64,000 bases of DNA, from positions 365,212-429,211 of the forward strand of contig LXTR01000038.1 in assembly GCA_001683825.1 (NCBI GenBank), in the 5' to 3' direction. Below, in pieces: positions 9,601 through 15,887 of the stretch (positions within the stretch are counted from its first letter, which is position 1; every line of letters begins with the position of its first letter). Made by a program: the position numbers and the translations under genes. This DNA comes from Flavobacteriaceae bacterium CP2B. Its GTDB lineage: Bacteria; Bacteroidota; Bacteroidia; Flavobacteriales; Flavobacteriaceae. A model generated the notes under the pieces. It had not been told where the DNA came from. It was given only the letters and a program-made list of their open reading frames with translations, and did no database searches.

Positions 9601-9805
9601 TAATAAACAGTACTTCGACAATGTTCCTCTTATCGCATGGGAGTTCCGTATCGGAGGTTACCAACCAGCACAAAAATGGCTTAAAGACCGTAAAGGTCGT
9701 AAATTAGATTATGATGATATTTTACATTACCAAAGGATTATTGTGGCGCTTGTGGAAACTGAGCGCTTGATGAAGGAGATTGGCAAAATTGAACTTGAAG
9801 GGTAG
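6626..9805 (+). CDS. Single-polypeptide restriction-modification enzyme (type ISP/IIG-like, no helicase)
   Basis: A 1059-residue enzyme combining cleavage, N6-adenine methylation and target recognition. The N-terminal PD-(D/E)xK nuclease shows Asp54 (GAPDYIL), Glu68 and Lys70 (GFIEAK). A helical connector leads to the methyltransferase with the GVWYTPQPVVDFIV entry, SAM-binding motif I DPATGTGTF (Asp388) and catalytic motif NPPY (506-509). The C-terminal ~300 residues are a specificity domain ending in the type ISP-like WEFRIGGYQPAQKWLKDRKG motif. Classical type ISP enzymes (LlaGI, LlaBIII) are ~1500 residues with a helicase between nuclease and methylase; none is seen here, so cleavage should be closer to type IIG. 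It has no separate methylase or specificity gene. All key residues are intact. Confidence 0.9.
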   Translation: MTLEQYIDNLDKRYKLGNATEHTFRGDLQQLLESLEPTIRATNEPKRQKCGAPDYILTKRDIPVGFIEAKDIGDNDLDGAKKTGNKEQFDRYKASLNNLIFTDYINFHLYREGELITKIAIAEVTDKGISSIPNNFEIFENLIKDFCVHVGQTIKSPKKLAEMMAGKARLLSDIIEKSLTSDEVNRENSTLQEQMMAFQEILIHDITAKSFADVYAQTIAYGMFAARLHDPTLSNFSRQEAAELIPKSNPFLRKLFGYIAGPDIDDRIKWVVENLSEIFLACNVEEILKNYGKSTKMEDPIIHFYETFLSEYDPKLRKSRGVWYTPQPVVDFIVRAVDDILKTEFDLPQGLADTSKTTIRVNTQTADKRSATGYKQVAQEVHKVQILDPATGTGTFLAEVVKHIHKKFQGQQGIWSNYVEQHLLPRLNGFELLMASYAMAHLKLDLLLTETGFKPTSNQRFRVYLTNSLEESHPDTGTLFANWLSTEANEANYIKRDTPIMCVIGNPPYSINSSNKSEWIEELILKYKEGLNEKSLNSLSDDYVKFIRYGQHYIEKNGEGILAYISNNSFLDGLVHRQMRRNLLETFDSIYIFDLHGDAKKKEISPDGSPDENVFDIMQGVSINIFVKTGNLKKNEFGKVFHYDLLGRRNVKYDFLNTNSRHTIKWQIIEPQYPYYFLTPKNFQNRNRYEVGFKINELFSRYNNGIETGKDALFYSISKDELVHNIETVFADKKAAIQKFGISNTSSFPFLDKFSEASKDLKNIRKVSYRPFDTVYCYYDHNLQRRPAFSTMRNMFEDNFALLTPRQFTGEFKHVFISSNPTDCNLTGTAKKFGSSPIFPLYLYPETNSQNSIDTSTQRIPNLNNEIVEKIAKALGITFSTEKVALRNSFAPIDLLDYIYAVLHSPTFREEYNEFLKIDFPRIPYPKDRDTFWRLIELGRDIRQIHLLDSPFVEQLITQYPVDGENLITSKITKSSPGFVQKNATHGKVHINNKQYFDNVPLIAWEFRIGGYQPAQKWLKDRKGRKLDYDDILHYQRIIVALVETERLMKEIGKIELEG

Positions 9806-9926
9806 TAATCTAGAACTATTATAACTTGTTCCGTAGTATTTTTTAATATGTAAGAAAAAAAAATTACGACCAATTTCAATTAAGCCTTTTATACCAAAAC
9901 CATATACTTTCTCCAATAGCTTCCTT

Positions 9927-10970
9927 ATGAGGAAAAACTTCCAGACCCTAAAAGCAAAAAATTATCAAAAACGAAGAGCGCGAAAGGAGCTAAACCGGCG
10001 CAAAAAAATAACAATATTCGATATTAATAAACAGCCTCTTCCGATTTATCAAAATGGCAAAATAGAATTTATACATAGAGAACCTATAGAAGCCCCAGCA
10101 AGGCTTTCAATGCTGAACAATCCAGAAGAGAGTATTGCTTTTTTCAATAAGTTAGGTCAGAATGGAAACATTAGCAAAATAGGAAAACAATGCTTCATTA
10201 CAGTTTCGTTGGAGAACGTAATGGAGATTGATTATTGTACTATATGCGTATTACGGGCTATTATTAGTGACCTAGATTATAAAAGCATAAATACTCGAGG
10301 AGATTTTCCTACTGATTCCAAAATGAAAGAATGGATAATAAATTCAGGGCTCTTAAACCATATGAGAAATGAAGAAGGTAGAAAATATAAATTGGCGCCC
10401 AAATCTGATCTTATGTTTATTCAAACAGGAGAAAAGAAGTTATCCACTAAGGATAATATTCATATAAGTCAAACAATTTCCAAAGCAACAGAACACCTCA
10501 CTGGTGAAGCCAAACATTGTAAAAAATTGAGAACTATTTTGCTTGAAATTTGTGGCAATTCAATTGAGTGGGCTGGTACACAGAATAAACAATGGTTGTT
10601 AGGAACGAAATATGAAGATAATCATGTTATATTTACCATTACTGATGTGGGTAAAGGAATACTAAAATCTTTACGCAGGCGTTGGGGCACCAAATTGATA
10701 GATTGGGCCGGTGGAAATGATGATATAGATATCTTAAAAGGTGCATTTATAAAGAAATATGGCTCAACCTCACAAAAAGCGAATCGAAATAAGGGATTAC
10801 CTGCTATTAAGAATGGATTTGATATCGGGCTATTATTAAATTTAAAAGTAGTAACCAATGGCGTTATTCTACATTATGATTCAGAAGGGCAATCTAGGTT
10901 GTTAAGAACTGAATTTCGTGGAACAATGTACCGCTGGACAATTACGAAAGAATCATTGCAATATGGATGA
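9927..10970 (+). CDS. GHKL ATPase with STAS-like N-terminal half
   Basis: A 347-residue protein. After a strongly basic N-terminus (residues 1-27) comes a STAS-like region at ~65-145 (ITVSLENVMEIDYCTICVLR). A HATPase/GHKL domain follows at ~180-345: N-box Glu207...Asn211 (LLEICGNSIEW), G1 box DVGKGI (240-245) and G2-like NKGLPAIKNG (289-298). The fold resembles anti-sigma/sensor kinases such as SpoIIAB, but there is no His phosphorylation domain. Its stop overlaps the start of the STAS-like gene at 10963, so the two proteins are made together and probably interact, as SpoIIAB and SpoIIAA do. It is cargo next to a restriction enzyme; a conflict or signalling role is inference. Confidence 0.85.
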   Translation: MRKNFQTLKAKNYQKRRARKELNRRKKITIFDINKQPLPIYQNGKIEFIHREPIEAPARLSMLNNPEESIAFFNKLGQNGNISKIGKQCFITVSLENVMEIDYCTICVLRAIISDLDYKSINTRGDFPTDSKMKEWIINSGLLNHMRNEEGRKYKLAPKSDLMFIQTGEKKLSTKDNIHISQTISKATEHLTGEAKHCKKLRTILLEICGNSIEWAGTQNKQWLLGTKYEDNHVIFTITDVGKGILKSLRRRWGTKLIDWAGGNDDIDILKGAFIKKYGSTSQKANRNKGLPAIKNGFDIGLLLNLKVVTNGVILHYDSEGQSRLLRTEFRGTMYRWTITKESLQYG

Positions 10971-11379
10971 TACAATAATAATTCGCATAAGGGATTTTTC
11001 AGAATATCCTGGCCTTCGGCATTGCGCGGTGAGTGATGATTCAGGTGAAAAGTTTTATCACGTAATTTTAAATGGAGAATTTCGTAAAGCTCTTGAGAAC
11101 GACTACAAGTTATTATTAGATCTAGATCATACGGCCGGTTTCGCCCCATCTTTTTTAGATGAAGCTATAGGTAATCTTGTATACGACTATTCACTAGAAT
11201 TTGTTAAAGCCCACCTTGGAATAAAATCCACTGAAGAACCCGAATGGGTGGATATAATTGAGAATGAAACTTACCCTCAATGGCAAGAACGACGTGAGAA
11301 GTCAGATGCACCGAAGAAAACCGCCAAGCATAAACCCTGGTTCTATTGGGACGGCAAAAGTTTTAAAACAAGACCATGA
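10963..11379 (+). CDS. STAS-like (DUF4325-type) partner of the GHKL ATPase
   Basis: A 138-residue protein. Residues ~35-85 carry the STAS-like DUF4325 signature: an alternating strand LLLDLDHTAG followed by APSFLDEAIGNL (Ser63 to Leu72), where STAS proteins place their regulatory loop. I chose ATG 10963 (MDDTIIIRI), overlapping the ATPase stop by 8 bases; a longer frame from 10918 lies wholly inside the ATPase gene. The C-terminal ~40 residues are charged and end in a WFYWDGKSF-like tail. It probably binds the ATPase and switches it by phosphorylation or nucleotide state, by analogy with SpoIIAA. A 4-base overlap couples it to the next gene. Confidence 0.8.
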   Translation: MDDTIIIRIRDFSEYPGLRHCAVSDDSGEKFYHVILNGEFRKALENDYKLLLDLDHTAGFAPSFLDEAIGNLVYDYSLEFVKAHLGIKSTEEPEWVDIIENETYPQWQERREKSDAPKKTAKHKPWFYWDGKSFKTRP

Positions 11380-11888
11380 TATTTGTCCTTCATCACAGGG
11401 CGGAAGTACTTATGGCTTCTTGGCTGGCTGATAATTCAATAGAGATAATCGGAATTTTAGCCAATGCCTTTTTGGCAATATGGATAGTGAACACAGTCCA
11501 GAACAAGATTACAAATGATCGATATCTGAAAGATCACCTTATCGGAGAAGTGAAAGATATAAGAAGTGACTATCGTGAGTTTTTAAGCAATTTAACTAAA
11601 GGTGAGATAAAGCCCAAGAACGTTCCTCCTTGGTTCAAGGTAATGAACATTAAAATGGAACACCTTTTAGAAATAATTAGTCTAAAGTACAACGTGGATG
11701 AATCTATTCTTGATCCCTATAGACATGAATTGTTGAAATTAATCACCGAGTTTGATGAATTTGAAGCACACTATAAGAGCAATACTCCCATAAAAATTAG
11801 ACAAGAGTCTCTAAGTACTTTATTAATCTTTCAACAGAAATATAATCACTTATTTAATCATTTAATCATTCATATTAATGATGAATAA
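11376..11888 (+). CDS. Membrane-anchored helical protein, third gene of the GHKL/STAS unit
   Basis: A 170-residue protein with one N-terminal transmembrane helix (about residues 18-41, IEIIGILANAFLAIWIVNTV) and a cytoplasmic all-helical remainder rich in charged residues, ending at the C-terminus with several Phe/His/Ile (LFNHLIIHIND). It is not a family I recognise. Its ATG overlaps the STAS gene stop (ATGA), so the three genes form one translationally coupled operon. Met13 at 11412 is a possible alternative start. By position it could be the membrane sensor or effector controlled by the ATPase/STAS pair. The next 261 bases to 12149 are AT-rich and show no gene. Confidence 0.7.
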   Translation: MIFVLHHRAEVLMASWLADNSIEIIGILANAFLAIWIVNTVQNKITNDRYLKDHLIGEVKDIRSDYREFLSNLTKGEIKPKNVPPWFKVMNIKMEHLLEIISLKYNVDESILDPYRHELLKLITEFDEFEAHYKSNTPIKIRQESLSTLLIFQQKYNHLFNHLIIHINDE

Positions 11889-12149
11889 TTAAAGAGGTAC
11901 ACGAACACCCATTATTTTTTTCTTCTCATTTTCTGTATCTAAATTGTACCCTTAATTTGTAATTTACTGATTATCCATTATATATAATTTCTGTATCGGA
12001 AAATAAATATGTAATTTATTTTAATGTTATTTGATATCATTTGAATACAAATAACTGTATTTCCACATGTTGTTGAAATGTTAATTCGATGATCCCTTCT
12101 TTTAATCCCCTATTTTCATACATTTATTTCACCTAATTTTCACCTCGAA

Positions 12150-12316
12150 ATGAAAATAGGTCTTAGAAGTAGGAAGGCATCCAAAGGAAGATTGAGCCTG
12201 TTCATTGAGTTTTATAAGGGTCACTATATTGATAAAAATGGTGTCAGCAAATACAACAGGAATTTTGATTTTCTGAAACTATATCCTTTGGAAAATCCTT
12301 CCACTGCGGATGAAAA
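12150..12316 (+). pseudogene. 5' fragment of a second tyrosine recombinase (arm-binding domain only)
   Basis: The first ~55 codons (MKIGLRSRKASKGRLSLFIE, then YKGHYIDKNGVSKYNRNFDF and LKLYPLENPSTADEK) match the N-terminal arm DNA-binding domain of Bacteroidota phage-type integrases. After the codons for ADEK the frame runs into the antisense of an unrelated sensor kinase gene, so the core and catalytic domains are gone. The intact integrase at the left edge belongs to a different subtype because it lacks this arm domain sequence in the visible part. The fragment marks an old insertion or deletion endpoint at ~12.31 kb. Confidence 0.8.
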
Positions 12317-12746
12317 AAGAACTAAAGTTGTTTGGGTTTGGATCGGCGGCCTTCACTTCTTCAGCGGGAACAACCCGGGGTAAACCGGCTGAAATTGTTT
12401 TCCCTTTGGCGGGCACCACTTTTGGCAAAAGAACCCCATCTTCTCCCGGGGTGAACACTTCGGGTATCAGGGTATAACGGGGTCTAAACCTATCTACAGG
12501 ATGTACCTTGGGCGTACTGGCAGCAACGATGTTTATTATGGCGGGTACGATGACTGGCATTTCACGGGGCAGTAATTTCGGCGGTAAAATACTGTCTTTG
12601 GGAACTAAATAACCTTTGGCCTCCACCACTTTAGGGCCATAGTTCAATTTTGACCTATCCGGTTCTTGCTTGCAGGAAAAAAGAACCAAAAACAAGACCA
12701 CAGAAAGGCCAAACCAATACCATTTCGTATCTATGTGCACCCCCAT
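12310..12746 (-). pseudogene. 5' fragment of a propeller-type hybrid sensor kinase gene
   Basis: The minus-strand frame starts at the ATG ending at 12746 with a lipoprotein signal (FLVLFSCKQEPDRSK, lipobox Cys25). It continues with the Pro/Val-rich leader (YGPKVVEAKGYLVPKDSI ... HPVDRFRPRY ... GEDGVLLPKVVPAKGK) and DPNPNNFSSF that I associate with flavobacterial two-component propeller sensors, just where the first propeller blade should begin. After NFSSF the sequence turns into the end of the integrase fragment read backwards and soon stops. The remaining >1000 codons are missing. G+C is higher than in the element to the left, so this is probably chromosomal DNA truncated by the insertion. 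Confidence 0.75.
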
Positions 12747-12910
12747 TTTACAGTTTGGATGTTGTCAGTCACAAGGAGCATTACCATTTAGCTGCCTTAT
12801 GATATAATCTCCTATGCCCCATAGGCATTCACGCAAGATGTGTCTGTTAAATCCAATTTTTTCGTAAGAGGAGGGATTGAATACTAAATTTAACAATAAT
12901 TCTTGGATTT

Positions 12911-13042
12911 TCAGTCAAGCGGGTCCTCAGGGAATAAGTTGTAGCGGTAAACCACGATATGCTTATTTTCAATGATCTCAAAAACCGAACGAATTTTAAG
13001 ACCAGGCATTCGAGCTAACCCCTCCTCCTTTTTCTCTGTATT
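12911..13042 (-). pseudogene. Decayed C-terminal coding remnant
   Basis: A short minus-strand frame reads ...EEGLARMPGLKIRSVFEI, then IENKHIVVYRYNLFPEDPLD and a stop at 12911-12913. The composition and strand/helix pattern look like real protein, but it opens only after an in-frame stop at ~13043 and has no start. I do not recognise the family. The rest of 12747-13065 shows nothing else coding; it includes the former upstream region of the sensor fragment. Confidence 0.35.
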
Positions 13043-13069
13043 TTACATATTTACTGTTTATCATCACTA

Positions 13070-13455
13070 GTGTCCACTAAAAGTTAATATGCGTTCTTTG
13101 AAAGTATTGTAATCATAAGCGTTCAGGGCCTTTTTATAGCGTGACGATTTGAATTGCAATGTTCATGGATTTATAACTCTTAATCTATGAACAAAGGCAA
13201 ATATGTTTTTTCACAACCACAGAGTTTTTGCCTCGGCGTATTTTTGACCGCACGCTGGCCAAACATAATGGCAATAAATACGTCCGGCATTTTACCTGCT
13301 GGAACCAACTACTTTGTATGGTTTTTGGCCAATTGACAACCCGGGATAACCTCCGTGATTTGATTGCTGTCATAGAAGCCCATAGCCCTAAGTCTTACCA
13401 CCTCGGGTTTGGGAAAAGCGTTACCTGTGGCAACCTTGCCAAAGATAAGATGTAG
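13070..13455 (+). pseudogene. IS4-family transposase fragment (DUF4372-type N-terminus)
   Basis: The ATG at 13187 begins MNKGKYVFSQ. After a frameshift near 13217 the frame continues LPRRIFDRTLAKHNGNKYVR, HFTCWNQLLCMVFGQL, TTRDNLRDLIAVIEAHSP and KSYHLGFGKSVTCGNLAK, then a stop at 13455. This is the conserved N-terminal part of IS4-type transposases common in Bacteroidota; the DDE catalytic domain is absent. Upstream, AGTGTCCACTAAAA (from ~13069) looks like a terminal inverted repeat of such an element, but no matching right end was found. The element is dead and shows that this zone has collected insertions. Confidence 0.8.
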
Positions 13456-13540
13456 GACAGCCTAAAAAATCCTTTTTATATGTCCATATTTGCTAAATTT
13501 CATTATATTGAGTATTTTTATGCTCTTAAAAATTAAAAAA

Positions 13541-13765
13541 ATGAACATTAGTTTCACAAAAAAGCAGGAAGAGTATATAGCCAGGCAAGTAGCCTCTGGC
13601 GAATATCAGAACAATAGCGAGGTGATTCGTGATGCACTACGATTGCACGAGATTTATCGTGAAAAGGTCATTGCTGATTTAAGGGCCGAAATAGAAAAGG
13701 GATGGAATGGTCCCGATAGTAATATATCAGTGCAGGACATTATAGCTTCCAGAAAACAGAAGTAA
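13541..13765 (+). CDS. ParD-like antitoxin
   Basis: A 74-residue protein starting MNISFTKKQEEYIARQVASG. It is a ribbon-helix-helix ParD/CC2985-type antitoxin with the typical NNSEVIRDALRLHE helix and a C-terminal toxin-wrapping tail containing EIEKGWNGPDSN. I chose ATG 13541 over the longer frame from 13490, whose 17 extra residues are hydrophobic and low-complexity. It overlaps the toxin gene by one base (TAATG). It neutralises the ParE-type toxin and should repress its own promoter in the AT-rich region 13456-13540. A decayed second copy of its C-terminus lies at 14475-14560. Confidence 0.88.
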   Translation: MNISFTKKQEEYIARQVASGEYQNNSEVIRDALRLHEIYREKVIADLRAEIEKGWNGPDSNISVQDIIASRKQK

Positions 13766-14058
13766 TGAGTCTTTTTGTCCTTTCGGAAGCTGCCAAAAAC
13801 GACCTTCAGGAAATTTACGATTTTGGAATCTTTAAATTTGGTCATTCACAGGCCACGAAATATTTAGAGGGACTTCAGGAGTATTTTGAGGCTTTGACCA
13901 AAAATCCTGATATAGGTAAACAGAGGGATGAAATAAAAATTGGATTATATGGCCTTCCCCATGTTTCACATGTCATTTTTTACCGAATTTTACCTGATCG
14001 TATCCGTATTGTCAGGGTTTTGCATGGTCGAAGTGATATTCCAAAGCATCTGAAATGA
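13765..14058 (+). CDS. ParE/RelE-superfamily toxin
   Basis: A 97-residue protein with the ParE fold order: FVLSEAAKNDLQEIYDFGI (strand 1 and helix 1), GHSQATKYLEGLQEYFEAL (helix 2), NPDIGKQRDEI, then VSHVIFYRILPDRIRIVRVL, and a final HGRSDIPKHL in which His and Arg sit at the usual C-terminal site. ParE toxins usually target gyrase and RelE toxins cut mRNA; the sequence alone suggests ParE. It is intact and directly coupled to the ParD-like antitoxin. Its stop overlaps an ATG (14055) that opens the damaged HigA-like gene. Confidence 0.88.
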   Translation: MSLFVLSEAAKNDLQEIYDFGIFKFGHSQATKYLEGLQEYFEALTKNPDIGKQRDEIKIGLYGLPHVSHVIFYRILPDRIRIVRVLHGRSDIPKHLK

Positions 14059-14416
14059 AAAGAACTATTACGCATAAACAATACCTAAGGCAAATCTTCG
14101 CATGGAAAGACTAATCAATTAGGTCGATGACAATACACCATCGGATGACTCATTGGCTAAAAAGTTTATAGAGATTAGTGATATCATCCAACAATACGAG
14201 GAAATCCATTTCCCAATAGGATTACCTACCCTTCCGGAAATGATAGAGCTTCGCATGTTCGAAATGGGTCTAAAGAGAAAAGACCTGGTCGCGCTTTTGA
14301 ATACCGGTGCATCAAGAATAAGCGATTACCTGAACGGGAAAAGGGAAATCACTTTGAATATTGCCAAAGCTTTGCATCAAAAATTGAATATTGATAGTGA
14401 TATTATTTTGCAATAA
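14055..14416 (+). pseudogene. HigA-like antitoxin with damaged 5' part
   Basis: The intact 3' part (from a TTG at 14153) encodes IEISDIIQQYEEIHFPIGLP and an HTH (EMIELRMFEMGLKRKDLVAL, then NTGASRISDYLNGKREITLN). This is the pattern of HigA-type antitoxins, which are normally 110-140 residues. Upstream, MKRTITHKQYLRQIFAWK from ATG 14055 and ERLIN followed by an in-frame TAG (14120-14122) and VDDNTPSDDS look like the missing N-terminus split by a frameshift and a stop. Either the gene is dead, or a shortened HTH protein is made from TTG 14153. No HigB toxin is beside it. Confidence 0.65.
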
Positions 14417-14474
14417 TCCTTTTAGCATGACGGAAAAGAAAAATACTAATTCATACACTGAGAAACTTCAAAAC

Positions 14475-14560
14475 TAAGAAAAGAAATAGAAAGGGGATGG
14501 AATGGTCCAGATAGCAATATGACCATAGACAATATATTAGCATCCAAACAGAAGAAAAAC
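14475..14560 (+). pseudogene. Remnant of a second parD antitoxin gene
   Basis: The frame LRKEIERGWNGPDSNMTIDN followed by ILASKQKK is nearly identical in protein to the C-terminus of the ParD at 13541 (LRAEIEKGWNGPDSNISVQD, IIASRKQK). The DNA also matches closely over the GGATGGAATGGTCC segment. The ribbon-helix-helix part is missing. It implies an old duplication, or a second TA pair lost by deletion. Confidence 0.7.
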
Positions 14561-14604
14561 TTAACTGGTAAAAGCAAAATACTACCAAAAGAAACCAAAA
14601 GTTT

Positions 14605-14715
14605 TTACCTTATTTCCACCCCGTACTCCCCCACCCTCATATTTACGGGTGTTGAAAGATACTGTACCTGAAAGTAGTATTCCGTGTTTTTGGCTGTTGC
14701 ATTCTTGAAGGAGCA
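14605..14715 (-). pseudogene. Possible C-terminal remnant of an unidentified gene
   Basis: The minus-strand frame CSFKNATAKNTEYYFQVQYL followed by STPVNMRVGEYGVEIR and a stop has a convincing beta-strand pattern, but opens only after an in-frame stop and has no start. No family recognised. The rest of 14417-14842 shows no gene; 14716-14842 is the upstream region of arsR. Confidence 0.3.
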
Positions 14716-14842
14716 TCAAATTGCCCCAAGTAAGGCACTACATAATCGAACAGCGACCTGGCAAACATTTTGTTATTAAAATTTACAATAGGTTAATGAT
14801 GAGATTTACAATTTATCGTATTATTGCAATGAACAAATTAAG

Positions 14843-15175
14843 ATGGGCTTAGCCAAAACCGAAATATTCACCGATGACCAAAATGAGCTCGCGCTGATTG
14901 GAAAGGTCTTTGCCCATCCTGCAAGGATTGCCATCCTCCAACACCTGTTCAGGGTAACATCCTGTGTATGTGGGGATATCGTCGAGGAAATCGGCCTTGC
15001 CCAACCAACGGTTTCACAGCATCTGAAAGAATTGCGGAATTTGGGGTTGATCAAAGGCGATGTGGAAGGTACCACCGTGTGTTACTGTATCCACGTCGAA
15101 AATTGGGAAAAAATGAAAACCAGGTTCCAAAGCTTCCTGGACCAGGACATTTCCCTTGGCAAAGAATGTTGCTAG
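14843..15175 (+). CDS. arsR: ArsR-family metalloregulator
   Basis: A 110-residue winged-HTH repressor that should release the arsenic operon when As(III)/Sb(III) binds. Seen: the LIGKVFAHPARIAILQHLF helix, the metal-site motif SCVCGDIVEEIG (Cys41 and Cys43), the recognition helix QPTVSQHLKELRNLGLI, the wing GDVEGTTVCYCI, and a terminal Cys pair that could provide a third ligand. It is the first gene of the operon, 61 bases upstream of the exported protein gene. The G+C content rises here, marking the return to resident-type DNA. Confidence 0.93.
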   Translation: MGLAKTEIFTDDQNELALIGKVFAHPARIAILQHLFRVTSCVCGDIVEEIGLAQPTVSQHLKELRNLGLIKGDVEGTTVCYCIHVENWEKMKTRFQSFLDQDISLGKECC

Positions 15176-15200
15176 TGTTTTTTTGGATTTATTAATCGTT

Positions 15201-15212
15201 TTATCGCGATAA
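15201..15212. promoter_or_regulatory. Perfect 12-bp palindrome downstream of arsR
   Basis: TTATCGCGATAA lies between arsR and the next gene. A related but imperfect stretch, TTATCGTATTATTGCAAT, occurs about 27 bases before arsR. One or both may be ArsR operators; the resemblance is by eye only. Confidence 0.35.
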
Positions 15213-15236
15213 TATAATGTATAATGTAAACATACC

Positions 15237-15887
15237 GTGCCCGTGAAAACAAACATACGCCTTCTCCTGCCCTTATTTTTGATCCTCTCACTACAACTGC
15301 TTCACGCCCAGCGGTTGCGGGGTTCTATCAGAAACTCCATCGCCGACATCAGCGAAACGTTCGCCGAAATGCCTGAAGAGAGAAAGAATACCCTGGACCA
15401 ACTTGCTTTTACCATCGCCAAAAGCGCGAAGGACGGAAACTTTCCAAAAGTGGTGTTTGTAGATCGCGAAAATCTTGACATCAGCCAATTGGCACTGGTC
15501 TGGTTCCGGACCGGGTTGCTGTATAACGGTATTGGCAACCTGCCTGTAGCATCGGCTGGCATAGCAGCGGTACCAAAACCCCTGTCCAAACTGGCTGCTC
15601 TGAAACCCTATGGCTTCCGGATAAGGAATGTTTCAAACGTACGCCCGTATTCCGTTGCCGTGAACTATGGTTCGGGCCAATGGACCTTGTTTCCAAAAAC
15701 CCCGGGCGAATTACCCGGGTCCGGCGCTAAGGCGTTGGAAGTTTTGGTGGTAAAAGGGCTCCGCACCGATTTGGAAAAACAGAAAATAGAATTACTTTTC
15801 CCGAACATTGACTCGATAGCCAGGGATATGGTATACCTGGCCGGTAGTGTAAACGATATTATCCAAAAAAAAATCATTGCCCAATGA
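15237..15887 (+). CDS. Exported catalytically dead homologue of the arsenate-reductase-type phosphatase
   Basis: A 216-residue protein with a signal peptide (LLLPLFLILSLQLLHA-Q, cleavage after ~24). The mature part aligns without gaps over the P-loop region with the active phosphatase two genes downstream: NFICTHNSRRSHLSQVWAQ against VFVDRENLDISQLALVWFR. The region before it also aligns (IPADRKAVLQPLADFVKAK / MPEERKNTLDQLAFTIAKS), as does the region after (VAETLKKQGFQIRSLS / LAALKPYGFRIRNVS). Catalytic Cys is replaced by Asp76 and P-loop Arg by Ile82, so no phosphatase or reductase activity is expected. The start is GTG 15237 (GTG 15243 is possible). Its 3' end overlaps the DUF6428 gene by 4 bases. 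Function unknown; periplasmic oxyanion binding is one guess. Confidence 0.75.
   Translation: MPVKTNIRLLLPLFLILSLQLLHAQRLRGSIRNSIADISETFAEMPEERKNTLDQLAFTIAKSAKDGNFPKVVFVDRENLDISQLALVWFRTGLLYNGIGNLPVASAGIAAVPKPLSKLAALKPYGFRIRNVSNVRPYSVAVNYGSGQWTLFPKTPGELPGSGAKALEVLVVKGLRTDLEKQKIELLFPNIDSIARDMVYLAGSVNDIIQKKIIAQ

Noticed and set aside
1..14842. tRNA gene as attachment site of the element
   Set aside because: No cloverleaf or T-arm motif was found at the right edge; the left edge is outside the window.
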